Positions 8,708 through 17,474 of a stretch of 50,892 nucleotides of DNA are shown here, one piece after another. This stretch comes from Prevotellaceae bacterium UBA711 (GTDB taxonomy: Bacteria > Bacteroidota > Bacteroidia > Bacteroidales > Bacteroidaceae): NCBI GenBank assembly GCA_002297545.1, contig DBLZ01000129.1, positions 461 to 51,352 on the forward strand, written 5' to 3'. Position 1 is the stretch's first letter. Each line of letters begins with the position of its first letter. Both the position numbers and the translations under genes were made by a program. The notes under the pieces are model-generated. The model was not told the origin of the DNA. It did no database searches and was given only the letters and a program-made list of their open reading frames with translations.

Positions 8708-9954
8708 GGAAGCTTCTTCAGATAAATCCAGTGCTGCGGATGAACACATCTACCGGACGCATCATGCAGGAAATAGGTGAACTGGCCATGCAGAATGGCT
8801 GGGAAAGCCATATCGCCTACAGTCGCGGACGCGATGGCATCAAGCCCTGCAAGTCCCATCTTCTTCCGGTGGGTGACCGGTGGAGCGTGGCATGGCATGG
8901 CATCATGACACGCCTCCTCGACCGTCACGGCCTGTCGTCCAACCATGCTACGCGGCAGTTCGTCCAACAAATAAAAGACCTACAGCCAGACATCATACAC
9001 ATCCACAACCTCCACGGCTATTTCCTTAACTATCGTATTCTCTTCGATTATCTTTCCCGTTGCGGTATCCCTGTAGTGTGGACCGTCCACGACTGCTGGC
9101 TCTACACCGGGCACTGTTATTACTATTCCTTTACAGGATGCGACCGCTGGAAGACAGGTTGCAGCCATTGTCCGCAACAACACAAGTTCCCTGCAAGCTG
9201 GTGGAAAGACCGCTCACGCCAAAACTTTATGGACAAGAAGGCCGCATTCACTTCCATACCCAAAGAAAGGCTGGTCATAGTCCCTGTTTCCGAATGGATA
9301 AAAGACGAAATACAGCAATCTTTCCTCGGTGACTATGACATGCGGGTTATCCACAATGGCATAGACTTGGATAACTTCGATTTGCATGATGCCGAACAAA
9401 TAAAGGCCAAACATCATCTGAGCGGCAAGTATATCCTGCTTGGTGTAGCCAGCATCTGGAGCAAGGAAAAGGGTCTGGACGACTTCTTAAGGCTTTCCAG
9501 CATACTGGATGATGACGAACTTATCATTCTTGTCGGGGTCAACAACGAACAGAAGAAACGCCTCCCGGATAATATAATAGGGATAGCACGCACACGAGAC
9601 GTCCGTCAACTTGCCGAGCTATACTCTGCCGCCGACGTATTTATCAATCCAACCTGGCAGGACAACTATCCGACGGTAAACCTGGAGGCAATCGCCTGCG
9701 GAACTCCGGTGGTCACATATCACACGGGGGGCAGCGTGGAGGCCATCACAGAAAATACCGGCATAGTGGTGGAGCAAGGTGACGTACCTGGACTGCTGGA
9801 GGCCGTCAGGAAGATAGAGCGCAGGGGCAAGGCCTTCTATCGTCAGGCATGCCGTGACTATGCCCTGGCCAACTTCCGTAAGGAAGACCGTTACTACGAT
9901 TATATAAAACTATATGACGAACTGACCCAAACACCATGCGCATCCTTCAGTTAG
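8704..9954 (+). CDS. GT4-family glycosyltransferase with Cys-rich N-domain motif
   Basis: The 416-residue GT-B protein has the family 4 C-terminal motifs LAELYSAADVFINPTWQD, then NYPTVNLEAIACGTPVV. The N-terminal half holds DIIHIHNLHGYFLNY and VWTVHDCWLYTGHCYYY followed by further cysteines (GC..W..GC..C). This Cys-rich stretch is common in one subgroup of GT4 enzymes from Bacteroidota and other capsule clusters. Role: addition of one sugar to the lipid-linked repeat. The start overlaps the upstream stop by ATGA, and the end overlaps the next gene by 19 bases. Donor sugar is not predictable. Confidence 0.9.
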   Translation: MRKLLQINPVLRMNTSTGRIMQEIGELAMQNGWESHIAYSRGRDGIKPCKSHLLPVGDRWSVAWHGIMTRLLDRHGLSSNHATRQFVQQIKDLQPDIIHIHNLHGYFLNYRILFDYLSRCGIPVVWTVHDCWLYTGHCYYYSFTGCDRWKTGCSHCPQQHKFPASWWKDRSRQNFMDKKAAFTSIPKERLVIVPVSEWIKDEIQQSFLGDYDMRVIHNGIDLDNFDLHDAEQIKAKHHLSGKYILLGVASIWSKEKGLDDFLRLSSILDDDELIILVGVNNEQKKRLPDNIIGIARTRDVRQLAELYSAADVFINPTWQDNYPTVNLEAIACGTPVVTYHTGGSVEAITENTGIVVEQGDVPGLLEAVRKIERRGKAFYRQACRDYALANFRKEDRYYDYIKLYDELTQTPCASFS

Positions 9955-11042
9955 GCAAATTCTACCCTATCCGTGGCGGAGTGGAGAAGGTGATGTACGA
10001 CATCATGACCGGGCTGTCCGAGCGAGGCGTCTCATGTGACATGATGTGCGCCTTGTCACATGGGCGTTCCCGAATCATGGAGATTAACCCACATGCGAAA
10101 CTCATCGGCTGCCATGCGCTGAAGAAGATTGCCGCCACCATGATTTCGCCTGCCATGATATTTGCGCTGAGGCGGAGATGCCAGGAATATGACATAATAC
10201 ACGTCCATCATCCCGACCCCATGGCATGCCTCTCCCTGTTCCTCTCCGGCTATAAGGGCAAAGTGGCACTCCACTGGCACAGCGACATAGAAAAGCAAAA
10301 GGTGTTGCTTCAACTTTACCGTCCTCTGCAGAAATGGCTGCGGCGGCGTGCCGATGTCATTCTCGGCACCACACCTGTCTACACGGCCGAGTCTCCGTTT
10401 CTCACCAGTATGCAACACAAGATACAATGTCTGCCCATAGGCATCGACCCCATACCCTCCTGCAACAGTCGGGTGGAAAGTATATATAATAGGTACGCGC
10501 ACAAGAAGATCATCTTCTCCCTCGGCCGACTGGTGACATACAAGGGCTACCGCTACCTCGTGGAGGCTGCCCGCTACCTGAGCGACGACTACGTGGTGCT
10601 CATCGGAGGCGAGGGGCCACTGAAGAACAAACTTCTGGACGAAATAGAAACCCTGGGCGTCACCGGCAAGGTACAGCTTCTGGGCAGGATACCCGACGAA
10701 GATCTGCCGGCATACTACCATGCCTGCAGACTATTCTGTCTCAGCAGCATACAAAAGACCGAGGCTTTTGCCATCGTACAGATCGAAGCCATGTCATGTA
10801 GCAAGCCTGTCGTAGCCACCAGCATTCCGCACTCCGGTGTGACATGGGTCAACAAGCATGGCGTATCGGGACTGAACGTACCTCCACGTAATGCCCACGC
10901 CCTGGCCACGGCCATCATGACCATAGCCGGGGACGAGACTATTTACGAGGGATATGCCCGACGCGCCGGACAGCGCTACAGCAACCTCTTCACCAAAGAC
11001 AGAATGATAGATAACTTACTGAAAATATACACTAACCTCTGA
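9936..11042 (+). CDS. GT4-family glycosyltransferase
   Basis: The 368-residue protein begins MRILQLGKFYPIRGGVEKV, the standard GT4 glycine-rich opening, and continues with IIHVHHPDPMACL, then IIFSLGRLVTYKGYRYLVEA, then LIGGEGPLKNKL and the donor-site region EAFAIVQIEAMSCSKPVVAT. It is a GT-B transferase of family 4 with full-length architecture. It starts inside the end of the previous gene (19-base overlap) and is 9 bases from the sugar-phosphate transferase gene. It is the last transferase before the initiating enzyme, and its GC content is clearly higher than in the genes between 1236 and 7567. Confidence 0.9.
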   Translation: MRILQLGKFYPIRGGVEKVMYDIMTGLSERGVSCDMMCALSHGRSRIMEINPHAKLIGCHALKKIAATMISPAMIFALRRRCQEYDIIHVHHPDPMACLSLFLSGYKGKVALHWHSDIEKQKVLLQLYRPLQKWLRRRADVILGTTPVYTAESPFLTSMQHKIQCLPIGIDPIPSCNSRVESIYNRYAHKKIIFSLGRLVTYKGYRYLVEAARYLSDDYVVLIGGEGPLKNKLLDEIETLGVTGKVQLLGRIPDEDLPAYYHACRLFCLSSIQKTEAFAIVQIEAMSCSKPVVATSIPHSGVTWVNKHGVSGLNVPPRNAHALATAIMTIAGDETIYEGYARRAGQRYSNLFTKDRMIDNLLKIYTNL

Positions 11043-11051
11043 TGCTGATTT

Positions 11052-11723
11052 ATGAGTAGACCAACAGACATCACAGCATCGGCCGACAGCAACATGGGGC
11101 AGCATCCTCATAACCGGCCCATAGTCATCTCACCCGCCTTCCGTTTCCTGAAGCGTAGCTTCGACATCGTTTTCAGCCTTATCGGTATGGTCGTAGGCTC
11201 ACCCCTGTTCCTGGTGGTATTCCTGGCCATCAAACTCGAAGACGGCAAGACCGCCATATTCCGTCAGGAGCGCCTGGGATACGGAGGCAGGCCGTTCATT
11301 ATGTACAAGTTCCGCTCCATGGAGATAACAGCCGAGTCCGATGACCGCCCCACCCTGTGCAGCGGCCACAAGGACAAGAGGCTCACTCGCGTGGGGGCAT
11401 TACTGCGCAAACACCATCTGGACGAATTGCCACAGCTATGGAACGTCATCCGGGGAGATATGAGCCTCGTGGGCTACCGTCCTGAACGGCGCTTTTTCAT
11501 CGAGCGCATCATGACCATCAACCCCGACTATAGGCTCCTCTACCACATGCGTCCCGGCCTCTTCTCCACCGCCACGCTCTACAACGGCTACACCGACACC
11601 ATGGAAAAGATGCTGGAACGTCTGAACATGGACCTGGAATACCTCTACCACCACTCGCTGTGGATCGACATGAAAATTATCTTCGTCACCATGTTCTCCA
11701 TCCTCTCGGGTAAGACGTTCTGA
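11052..11723 (+). CDS. Undecaprenyl-phosphate sugar phosphotransferase (initiating transferase)
   Basis: The 223-residue protein is the short, monotopic form of the bacterial sugar transferase family (PF02397, PglC/WcaJ C-domain type). After about 30 polar residues comes RSFDIVFSLIGMVVGSPLFLV, a re-entrant membrane helix. It is followed by the FRQERLGYGGRPFIMYKFRSM motif and HLDELPQLWNVIRGDMSLVG, which contains the conserved DE pair. These enzymes transfer a sugar-1-phosphate to undecaprenyl phosphate and so start each repeat unit. The N-terminal transmembrane bundle of WcaJ is absent, as usual for this form. It ends 27 bases before the PqqD-like gene. Confidence 0.92.
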   Translation: MSRPTDITASADSNMGQHPHNRPIVISPAFRFLKRSFDIVFSLIGMVVGSPLFLVVFLAIKLEDGKTAIFRQERLGYGGRPFIMYKFRSMEITAESDDRPTLCSGHKDKRLTRVGALLRKHHLDELPQLWNVIRGDMSLVGYRPERRFFIERIMTINPDYRLLYHMRPGLFSTATLYNGYTDTMEKMLERLNMDLEYLYHHSLWIDMKIIFVTMFSILSGKTF

Positions 11724-11750
11724 CGTCCCCTTCACGCACCATCTACACAC

Positions 11751-12044
11751 ATGACAGATAAGCACCAATACATACCCGCACCCAAAACACACCTCAAGCT
11801 GCATCGGATAGGGCGCAAGTACATGCTTGTGGAGACACCGGAGGGCTGTGCCAACCTTACCAACGTGTACAGCATGAACGAGACCGCGGCATGGCTGTGG
11901 CAGAAGATCTGCAATGGCGAGAAGCACACTGCCGAGAAGCTGGCCCATGGGCTATGCCAAGAATACAAGGTGGACCCGGACCGTGCCCTCCACGATGTGG
12001 AGCACCAGTTGGAGACATGGAAAATGATGGGACTGTTGTCCTGA
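11751..12044 (+). CDS. PqqD-family (RRE-like) small protein
   Basis: The 97-residue protein fits the PqqD fold: an N-terminal beta part with RRIGRKYMLVETPEG-like spacing (YMLVETPEGCANLTNVY), then NETAAWLWQKICNGEKHTAE, and a C-terminal three-helix part ending LETWKMMGLLS. PqqD-like domains are RiPP recognition elements that bind leader peptides for modifying enzymes; stand-alone copies also occur near HPr-kinase-like proteins. Here it sits between the initiating sugar transferase and a nucleotidyltransferase/kinase pair, so the three may form one modification unit. No radical SAM enzyme or cyclase is nearby. The start is the only ATG that gives the full domain. Confidence 0.85.
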   Translation: MTDKHQYIPAPKTHLKLHRIGRKYMLVETPEGCANLTNVYSMNETAAWLWQKICNGEKHTAEKLAHGLCQEYKVDPDRALHDVEHQLETWKMMGLLS

Positions 12045-12129
12045 ACCGCACGTTAACAGGTTCACCGTCCCGGTGCACACAGACAAGGGACGATAACCAC
12101 TCGTGCGGCCTCATTCCGCACATGCCACT

Positions 12130-13227
12130 ATGACATTATCCAGAGAACATACTGCTCTGTTCGCACTCCTGCGTGCCGGACTGTGGGAAAAGGAGCCCGA
12201 CGACCTCTCGGCGTTTCCCCTCACCGACACCCAGTGGTGGGAGGTCTACCGCATGGCCGTGCGCCAGACGGTGGTGGGCATCGTATGGCGTGGCCTGCAT
12301 CATCTGCCCGATCCTCTGTTGCCCGGCGATGCCATGATGATACGCTGGGTGGCCAAGGCCGACAGCATTGAGCGCCGGAGCAGGCAGATGAATGCCGTCA
12401 CACTCAGACTGCTGCGTCTGATGGAGGAGAACGGCCTGCACCCCATACTGCTCAAGGGACAGTCAGTGGCCACACTCTACGAACATCCGCTGATGCGCCA
12501 ATGCGGTGACATAGACCTATATTTCCCCTCCAAGGATGAGGAACTACGTGCCGCACGCCTGATGGAGAGCCAAGCATGCACTATGGAGCAACGCCCCGAC
12601 GGCAGCCGCTGCTACAGTTGGCAGGGCGTGGAAGTAGAACACCACTCACATCTCTTCGATCTCCACACCCCCTGGCTCCATGGTTACCTTTCCTCCCTGA
12701 TACGTCAACACGGCTTTACCAACCAGTCTCTCAGCCATCAGCCGGCCGACACCGCCTCCGTTCCCGCTCCACTGCTCTGCCTCCTGCTACTGGACGCACA
12801 CATGCTCAAGCACCTGATGGGCAACGGCCTCGGCCTGCGCCAGTTCTGCGACATGGCACGAGCCTACCACACACTGCGCGGCAACTACTCTCCCACCGAA
12901 CTGGAGGCCGTCTACCGACGCACCGGCCTGCTAAAGTGGAACCTGCAGCTCCATGCCTTTCTCGTAAGTCACCTCGGTCTGTCTCCGCACGACCTTCCCT
13001 ACGCCTGCACAGAGAACACAGCCTCGCCCCGTCTATTGCACATAATACTCGATGGAGGCAACTTCGGCCAATACCGCGAAAGCGGAGGCAAGGTCTTCCA
13101 CTCCGGATGGGAACGCAAACTGTGGACGTTCTTCTCCTTCTGGAAACACCGCGACTTCTCCTACGCCTATGCACCTGCAGAGGCATTCTGGACATCAATC
13201 AAACTCATGATAGGCAACCTGCAATGA
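12130..13227 (+). CDS. Nucleotidyltransferase family protein (NTP_transf_5 type)
   Basis: This 365-residue protein contains HPILLKGQSVATLYEHP and RQCGDIDLYFP at about residues 103-135. The KG and DxD pattern is that of the NTP_transf_5 group (PF14907) in the polymerase-beta nucleotidyltransferase superfamily. Such proteins recur next to PqqD-like and HPr-kinase-like genes and in lasso-peptide tailoring clusters, but the substrate is mostly unknown. The open frame extends back to a GTG at 12103; the ATG at 12130 is preferred. The gene is 85 bases after the PqqD-like gene and overlaps the kinase gene by ATGA. It is GC-rich: the row 12241-12300 has 40 G+C of 60. Confidence 0.82.
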   Translation: MTLSREHTALFALLRAGLWEKEPDDLSAFPLTDTQWWEVYRMAVRQTVVGIVWRGLHHLPDPLLPGDAMMIRWVAKADSIERRSRQMNAVTLRLLRLMEENGLHPILLKGQSVATLYEHPLMRQCGDIDLYFPSKDEELRAARLMESQACTMEQRPDGSRCYSWQGVEVEHHSHLFDLHTPWLHGYLSSLIRQHGFTNQSLSHQPADTASVPAPLLCLLLLDAHMLKHLMGNGLGLRQFCDMARAYHTLRGNYSPTELEAVYRRTGLLKWNLQLHAFLVSHLGLSPHDLPYACTENTASPRLLHIILDGGNFGQYRESGGKVFHSGWERKLWTFFSFWKHRDFSYAYAPAEAFWTSIKLMIGNLQ

Positions 13228-14195
13228 TCCGCGAGCACTACTTCTGCGTGGCCACTCTGCCCTTCTCCGTCGCCCTGCCCTACGGACTGGACGTGAAGGT
13301 GTTACTGCCCTCTTTCCGCCCGTTTCATCGCACTGTGTGCACAGATGATGCACTTATCTTCCGTCTCACTGCCACCACACAGTCCTTCGCCGATGATCGC
13401 CGTGGGGCAGAACTGCTGGACGACTTCCACAGCGACATGGGGCACGTCTCCTTGCTGCGCACCGGCCCCACCTATCACATAGACATCGACTACCGCCACA
13501 CCGGCATAGTCCACACCATGACAGTGGACAGCACCTTCTCCCGTGCCACGGCATACCTGCGTCCCGCAGATCCCTGCCTGGGTGCCATCCTCTCCTCCAT
13601 GATCCGCATACTGTATGCCCAGACCATACTGAGGCACGGCGGCATCTCCATCCATGCCTCGTGTGTATCCATGGAAGACCGCGGCTACCTATTCCTGGGC
13701 AAAAGCGGAACCGGCAAGAGCACTCACGCCCATCAGTGGATGGAGGCCTTTCCCGGCTGCACTCTGCTGAACGACGACAATCCCGTCCTGCGCCTCACGG
13801 GCGACAGAACGGTCATGGTATATGGCACTCCCTGGAGCGGCAAGACGCCCTGCTACCGCAACGTCTCCTGCCCCGTCTCCGGCATCATACGCCTGCAACA
13901 GTCTCCGAAAAATCATTTCCATCCCCTCGATGGTCCCGAAGCCTTTGCCGCCCTACTGCCCTCATGTTCCGCCATACGTCAGGACAGTGCCCTGCAGGAA
14001 GCCCTCCACACCACCCTCATCCACATCACAGAACAGGTCCGCATCGGCCGGATGCAGTGCCGCCCAGACACCGAAGCGGCACATCTCTGCCTCCATGGTC
14101 TCCTCTCCATGGAGGACGACACCCACCACCAAGGCGACCGACCCACATCTCCACCGGGCATAAACTTCACGTCCACCGGTATCACAGCACTATAA
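13224..14195 (+). CDS. HPr-kinase-like (HprK-related) protein
   Basis: This 323-residue protein has a P-loop GKSGTGKST at residues 159-167. It is preceded by a conserved-looking histidine in SIHASCV (about 142-147) and followed by LLNDDNPVLR at about 181-190. This layout is that of the HPr kinase/phosphorylase C-terminal domain. Relatives in peptide clusters phosphorylate a serine of a small peptide, as known for the paeninodin-type lasso peptide kinases; the target here is unknown. The ATG at 13224 overlaps the nucleotidyltransferase stop by ATGA. A much longer open frame back to 12576 is the shadow of that gene. The last 35 residues are Pro/His/Thr-rich and probably disordered. Confidence 0.82.
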   Translation: MIREHYFCVATLPFSVALPYGLDVKVLLPSFRPFHRTVCTDDALIFRLTATTQSFADDRRGAELLDDFHSDMGHVSLLRTGPTYHIDIDYRHTGIVHTMTVDSTFSRATAYLRPADPCLGAILSSMIRILYAQTILRHGGISIHASCVSMEDRGYLFLGKSGTGKSTHAHQWMEAFPGCTLLNDDNPVLRLTGDRTVMVYGTPWSGKTPCYRNVSCPVSGIIRLQQSPKNHFHPLDGPEAFAALLPSCSAIRQDSALQEALHTTLIHITEQVRIGRMQCRPDTEAAHLCLHGLLSMEDDTHHQGDRPTSPPGINFTSTGITAL

Positions 14196-14294
14196 TATAA
14201 TGGCAAACTGTCCGCCCCCACGGCACACGCCACCCCACACTTTATACAACAACATTACTTCAGGATATTTAACTTGACATCATACACTACACAA

Positions 14295-15074
14295 ATGAAA
14301 ACGAAACATCTCTACCCGGCTCTGCTCCTGGCAATCCTTACCTCATGCAGCTCGCCGGAAAAGTTTGTCTACCTCCAGGACATGGAACCCGGCCATGGCT
14401 ACCGTAGCGAAGTCAAATACGAGGCCGTAGTACATGCCAACGACCGTCTGGACATCACCGTCAGCAGCAAGAATCCCGAACTGGCCATACCCTTCAATGC
14501 CAACAACGGCTCCTTCCAGGTGGCCTCCGACGGCACCGTCAGCGAACACGCCACCACCCGACGCGGATACCGCGTAGACGTGGATGGCAACATAGACTTT
14601 CCCATCTTGGGAAAACTGCACGTAGAGGGACTGAGGGTGAGCGAAGTCACCACCATGATACGCAACCGCATCATCGAGGGACAATACATCAAGGAGCCAC
14701 TCGTATCCCTGGAGTTCCTCAACTTCAAGTACTCTGTCCTGGGAGGCGTGGGGCATGCCGGCAGCTTCTCTTCCGAGGACGGACGCGTCACCATTCTCGA
14801 TGCCATAGCCCAGGCAGGCGACATAGCCCCGCGCGGACGTGTCAACCGTGTCACCGTCATACGCGAGGAAGACGGTGAGCGCGTGGCCTACACCCACGAC
14901 CTCCGCAGCAAAGAACTCTTCAACTCGCCCTGCTTCTACTTGCAGCAGAACGACGTCGTCTACGTGGAACCACGCTACCGCAAGCAGGACCGCGAGGATT
15001 CCACATGGAAGTACGTCACCGGTGCCCTCACCCTCATCACCGCCATTTGCTCCATCATCTGGGCCACCAAGTAG
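14295..15074 (+). CDS. Polysaccharide export lipoprotein, Wza-like
   Basis: The 259-residue protein has a lipoprotein signal ending LLAILTSC (Cys 18). A polysaccharide biosynthesis/export domain follows (PF02563 type; VHANDRLDITVSSKNPELA), then an SLBB-like segment (VLGGVGHAGSFSSEDGRVTI) and a C-terminal hydrophobic helix (TGALTLITAICSIIWATK). It would form the outer-membrane or periplasm-spanning channel for the glycan together with the Wzc-like protein encoded 24 bases downstream. The ATG at 14295 is chosen over an upstream TTG at 14274 because it starts the signal peptide. The 99-base gap before it holds no recognisable element. Confidence 0.92.
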   Translation: MKTKHLYPALLLAILTSCSSPEKFVYLQDMEPGHGYRSEVKYEAVVHANDRLDITVSSKNPELAIPFNANNGSFQVASDGTVSEHATTRRGYRVDVDGNIDFPILGKLHVEGLRVSEVTTMIRNRIIEGQYIKEPLVSLEFLNFKYSVLGGVGHAGSFSSEDGRVTILDAIAQAGDIAPRGRVNRVTVIREEDGERVAYTHDLRSKELFNSPCFYLQQNDVVYVEPRYRKQDREDSTWKYVTGALTLITAICSIIWATK

Positions 15075-15098
15075 CCAACCACACATCCCTGCACATAT

Positions 15099-17432
15099 AT
15101 GCAAAACGACAATCAAACCGACAACCGCGCAGAACAGGGCATCAACATCCTGGATCTCCTCACCTACATGCTCTCCAAGTGGAAGTGGTTCGTGCTCTCC
15201 ATCGTCTTCTTCGGAGGACTGGCATGGTATCACTACGCCACATCGCCTCTGATCTTCTTCCGTTCCGTCACGGTCATCATCAAGGATCCGTCCAACAAGA
15301 CCTCAACGGCAGGCTTCGACCGCTACGACAACTACATCAACAAGGTCAACGTAGCCAATGAGATACTGCAATTCCGCTCCAAGCGTCTCATGCGCGAGGT
15401 GGTGCAGCGCCTCCACGCCGACGTGGACTACCGTATGGAGAAGGGGCTGCGCACACAAGAGCTCTACAACCAGTCTCCTGTGACCGTCTCCTTTCTGGAC
15501 GTCATGCCCGAGCGATACATCTCGTTCGTGATCACCCCAAAGAACGAGACCACAATAAGCCTCACCGATATCAAAGGGCTGCCCGGTGCCCGGGAAACCT
15601 ATGACCTGCACCTTGGCGACACACTGACCATAGGCAGCGAACACATCCTCGTCACAGGCACCTCCTACTGGGGCAAGACATGGATGGATCGCGACATACA
15701 CATCGTCAAGAACCCGCTGAACGCCGTGGCCGGATACATCCAGGGCAACATGGGCATCAGGCAGGAGGAGGACGAATCGTCCATATTGGTACTCTCGCTC
15801 AAAGACAGCTCGCCGCAGCGTGCCGAGGACATTCTCAACACCCTGATCAACATATACAACGAGGAAGCCCTCAACGACAAGAACCAGGTGGCCGTCAACA
15901 CGTCGCAGTTCATCAACGAACGCCTCCTCATCATAGAGCGTGAGCTGGGTGGTGTGGAGACCGAGTTGGAAAGCTTCAAGCAGAGCAATCAGGTCATGGA
16001 CATCAGTTCGTTGGCCGGACGCTACATGGGCGAGGCACAGACACACAGCGCCGAGGCCATGGAACAGGAAACACAGCTCAAGCTGGCACAGTTCATCAAG
16101 GAATACCTCATCGACCCCACCAAAAGCCGCGACCTCATCCCCTCCGGTACCGGCATCAGCGACGGGGCGGTAGAGAGCCAGATCAGCCAATACAACGCAC
16201 TGAAACTCAAGCGTGACAAACTCATAGAGGACAGCAGCATGAACAATCCCGTAGTGGAGGAGCTGAACAACACCATACATGCCCTACGCCAGAACATCAT
16301 ACGTGCCGTGGACAACATGATCACCGGCATCAACATGAAGCGCAACGATGCACGTCTACGCGAGGAACAGGCACAGGCACACTTCACCACCGTACCCACC
16401 AAGGAACGACGCATGCTCTCCATCGAGCGACAGCAGAAAATCAAGGAGACCCTCTACCTCTTCCTGCTCAACCGTCGCGAGGAGAACGCACTCTCCCAGG
16501 CTATGGCCGACAACAACGCACGCACCATTGATAGCGTGGACGGCCCCGCGGGGCCCATTTCTCCAGTGCGCAACCGCATACTGCTCTTTGGTCTGCTCAT
16601 AGGGGTGGCCGTGCCGGGCGTGGCATTTCTCATGATCATGTTCATGGACACACGCGTCCGCAGCCGCAAGGACCTGAAGGGTATCGTCAGCATACCATTC
16701 CTCGGCGAGATACCTCTGGACAAGGATACCGCCAAGGAAGGAGCAAACCATGCACACGAGGAGGGCATGCTGTCTGAGAGCTTCCGCATCCTGCGCACCA
16801 ACATGTCCTTCATGGCCAAGAAGGGGCAGCCCATGCAGGTCATCACCTTCACGTCCTTCAACGAGGGAGCTGGCAAGACCTTCATATCGCGCAATCTGGC
16901 CATGAGTCTCGTCCTCACCAAGAAACGCGTCATACTCGTGGATTTGGACATACGCAAGGGCACCATGAGCCGACACTTCGGCAAGCACCCCTTGGGCATC
17001 ACCGACTATCTGGCCGACGACAACATCACACCCGATGAAATCATACACAGTACCGGAGAGGAAGGCAACCTCGACATCATCTCCTCGGGCACCGTGGCAC
17101 CCAACCCAGCCGAGCTGCTCATGGATCAACGCCTGGACACACTGATAGATACCCTGCGCCAGCGCTACGACTACATCATTGTGGACAACGTGCCCGTGGG
17201 CATCGTGGCCGACGCCACCATCAGCAACCGCATCTCCGACCTCACCATCTTCGTGGCACGTGCCGGCCGGATGGATCGACGCCAACTGCCGGACATGGAA
17301 GAACTGTACCGCGAGGGCAAACTCCGCAACATGTCACTCCTGCTCAACGGAGTCAACCCACATCGCCACGGATATGGATATGGGTACGGTTATGGATATG
17401 GTCATAGCTACGGTAAAAAGAAGCAGAAGTAG
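15099..17432 (+). CDS. Wzc-like polysaccharide co-polymerase and tyrosine autokinase
   Basis: The 777-residue protein has the PCP-2a/BY-kinase architecture. A first membrane helix lies at about 27-47 and a Wzz-type periplasmic domain with coiled-coil stretches follows. The second helix is at about 492-513 (RILLFGLLIGVAVPGVAFLM). The cytoplasmic kinase has Walker A FNEGAGKTF at about 586-594, Walker A' ILVDLDIRKG at about 612-621 and Walker B IIVDNVPVG near 692. It ends in a tail of alternating Gly and Tyr (755-777), the expected autophosphorylation cluster. It controls chain length and export together with the Wza-like protein. The tail is encoded by a short GGATAT/GGTTAT repeat at about 17369-17401. 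Confidence 0.93.
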   Translation: MQNDNQTDNRAEQGINILDLLTYMLSKWKWFVLSIVFFGGLAWYHYATSPLIFFRSVTVIIKDPSNKTSTAGFDRYDNYINKVNVANEILQFRSKRLMREVVQRLHADVDYRMEKGLRTQELYNQSPVTVSFLDVMPERYISFVITPKNETTISLTDIKGLPGARETYDLHLGDTLTIGSEHILVTGTSYWGKTWMDRDIHIVKNPLNAVAGYIQGNMGIRQEEDESSILVLSLKDSSPQRAEDILNTLINIYNEEALNDKNQVAVNTSQFINERLLIIERELGGVETELESFKQSNQVMDISSLAGRYMGEAQTHSAEAMEQETQLKLAQFIKEYLIDPTKSRDLIPSGTGISDGAVESQISQYNALKLKRDKLIEDSSMNNPVVEELNNTIHALRQNIIRAVDNMITGINMKRNDARLREEQAQAHFTTVPTKERRMLSIERQQKIKETLYLFLLNRREENALSQAMADNNARTIDSVDGPAGPISPVRNRILLFGLLIGVAVPGVAFLMIMFMDTRVRSRKDLKGIVSIPFLGEIPLDKDTAKEGANHAHEEGMLSESFRILRTNMSFMAKKGQPMQVITFTSFNEGAGKTFISRNLAMSLVLTKKRVILVDLDIRKGTMSRHFGKHPLGITDYLADDNITPDEIIHSTGEEGNLDIISSGTVAPNPAELLMDQRLDTLIDTLRQRYDYIIVDNVPVGIVADATISNRISDLTIFVARAGRMDRRQLPDMEELYREGKLRNMSLLLNGVNPHRHGYGYGYGYGYGHSYGKKKQK

Positions 17433-17474
17433 CTATCAATACACCGACGCATTAACTATCTAAACACATACACT

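Noticed and set aside
12576..13223. A long open frame continuous with the HPr-kinase-like gene, which would add about 216 residues at its N-terminus
   Set aside because: It lies wholly inside the nucleotidyltransferase gene in another frame, is rich in Pro/Arg/Ser, and the ATGA overlap gives a much better start at 13224.
14200..14277. A 25-codon frame before the Wza-like gene
   Set aside because: It starts MANCPPPRHTPP and has no features beyond low complexity; it lies in the normal intergenic gap.
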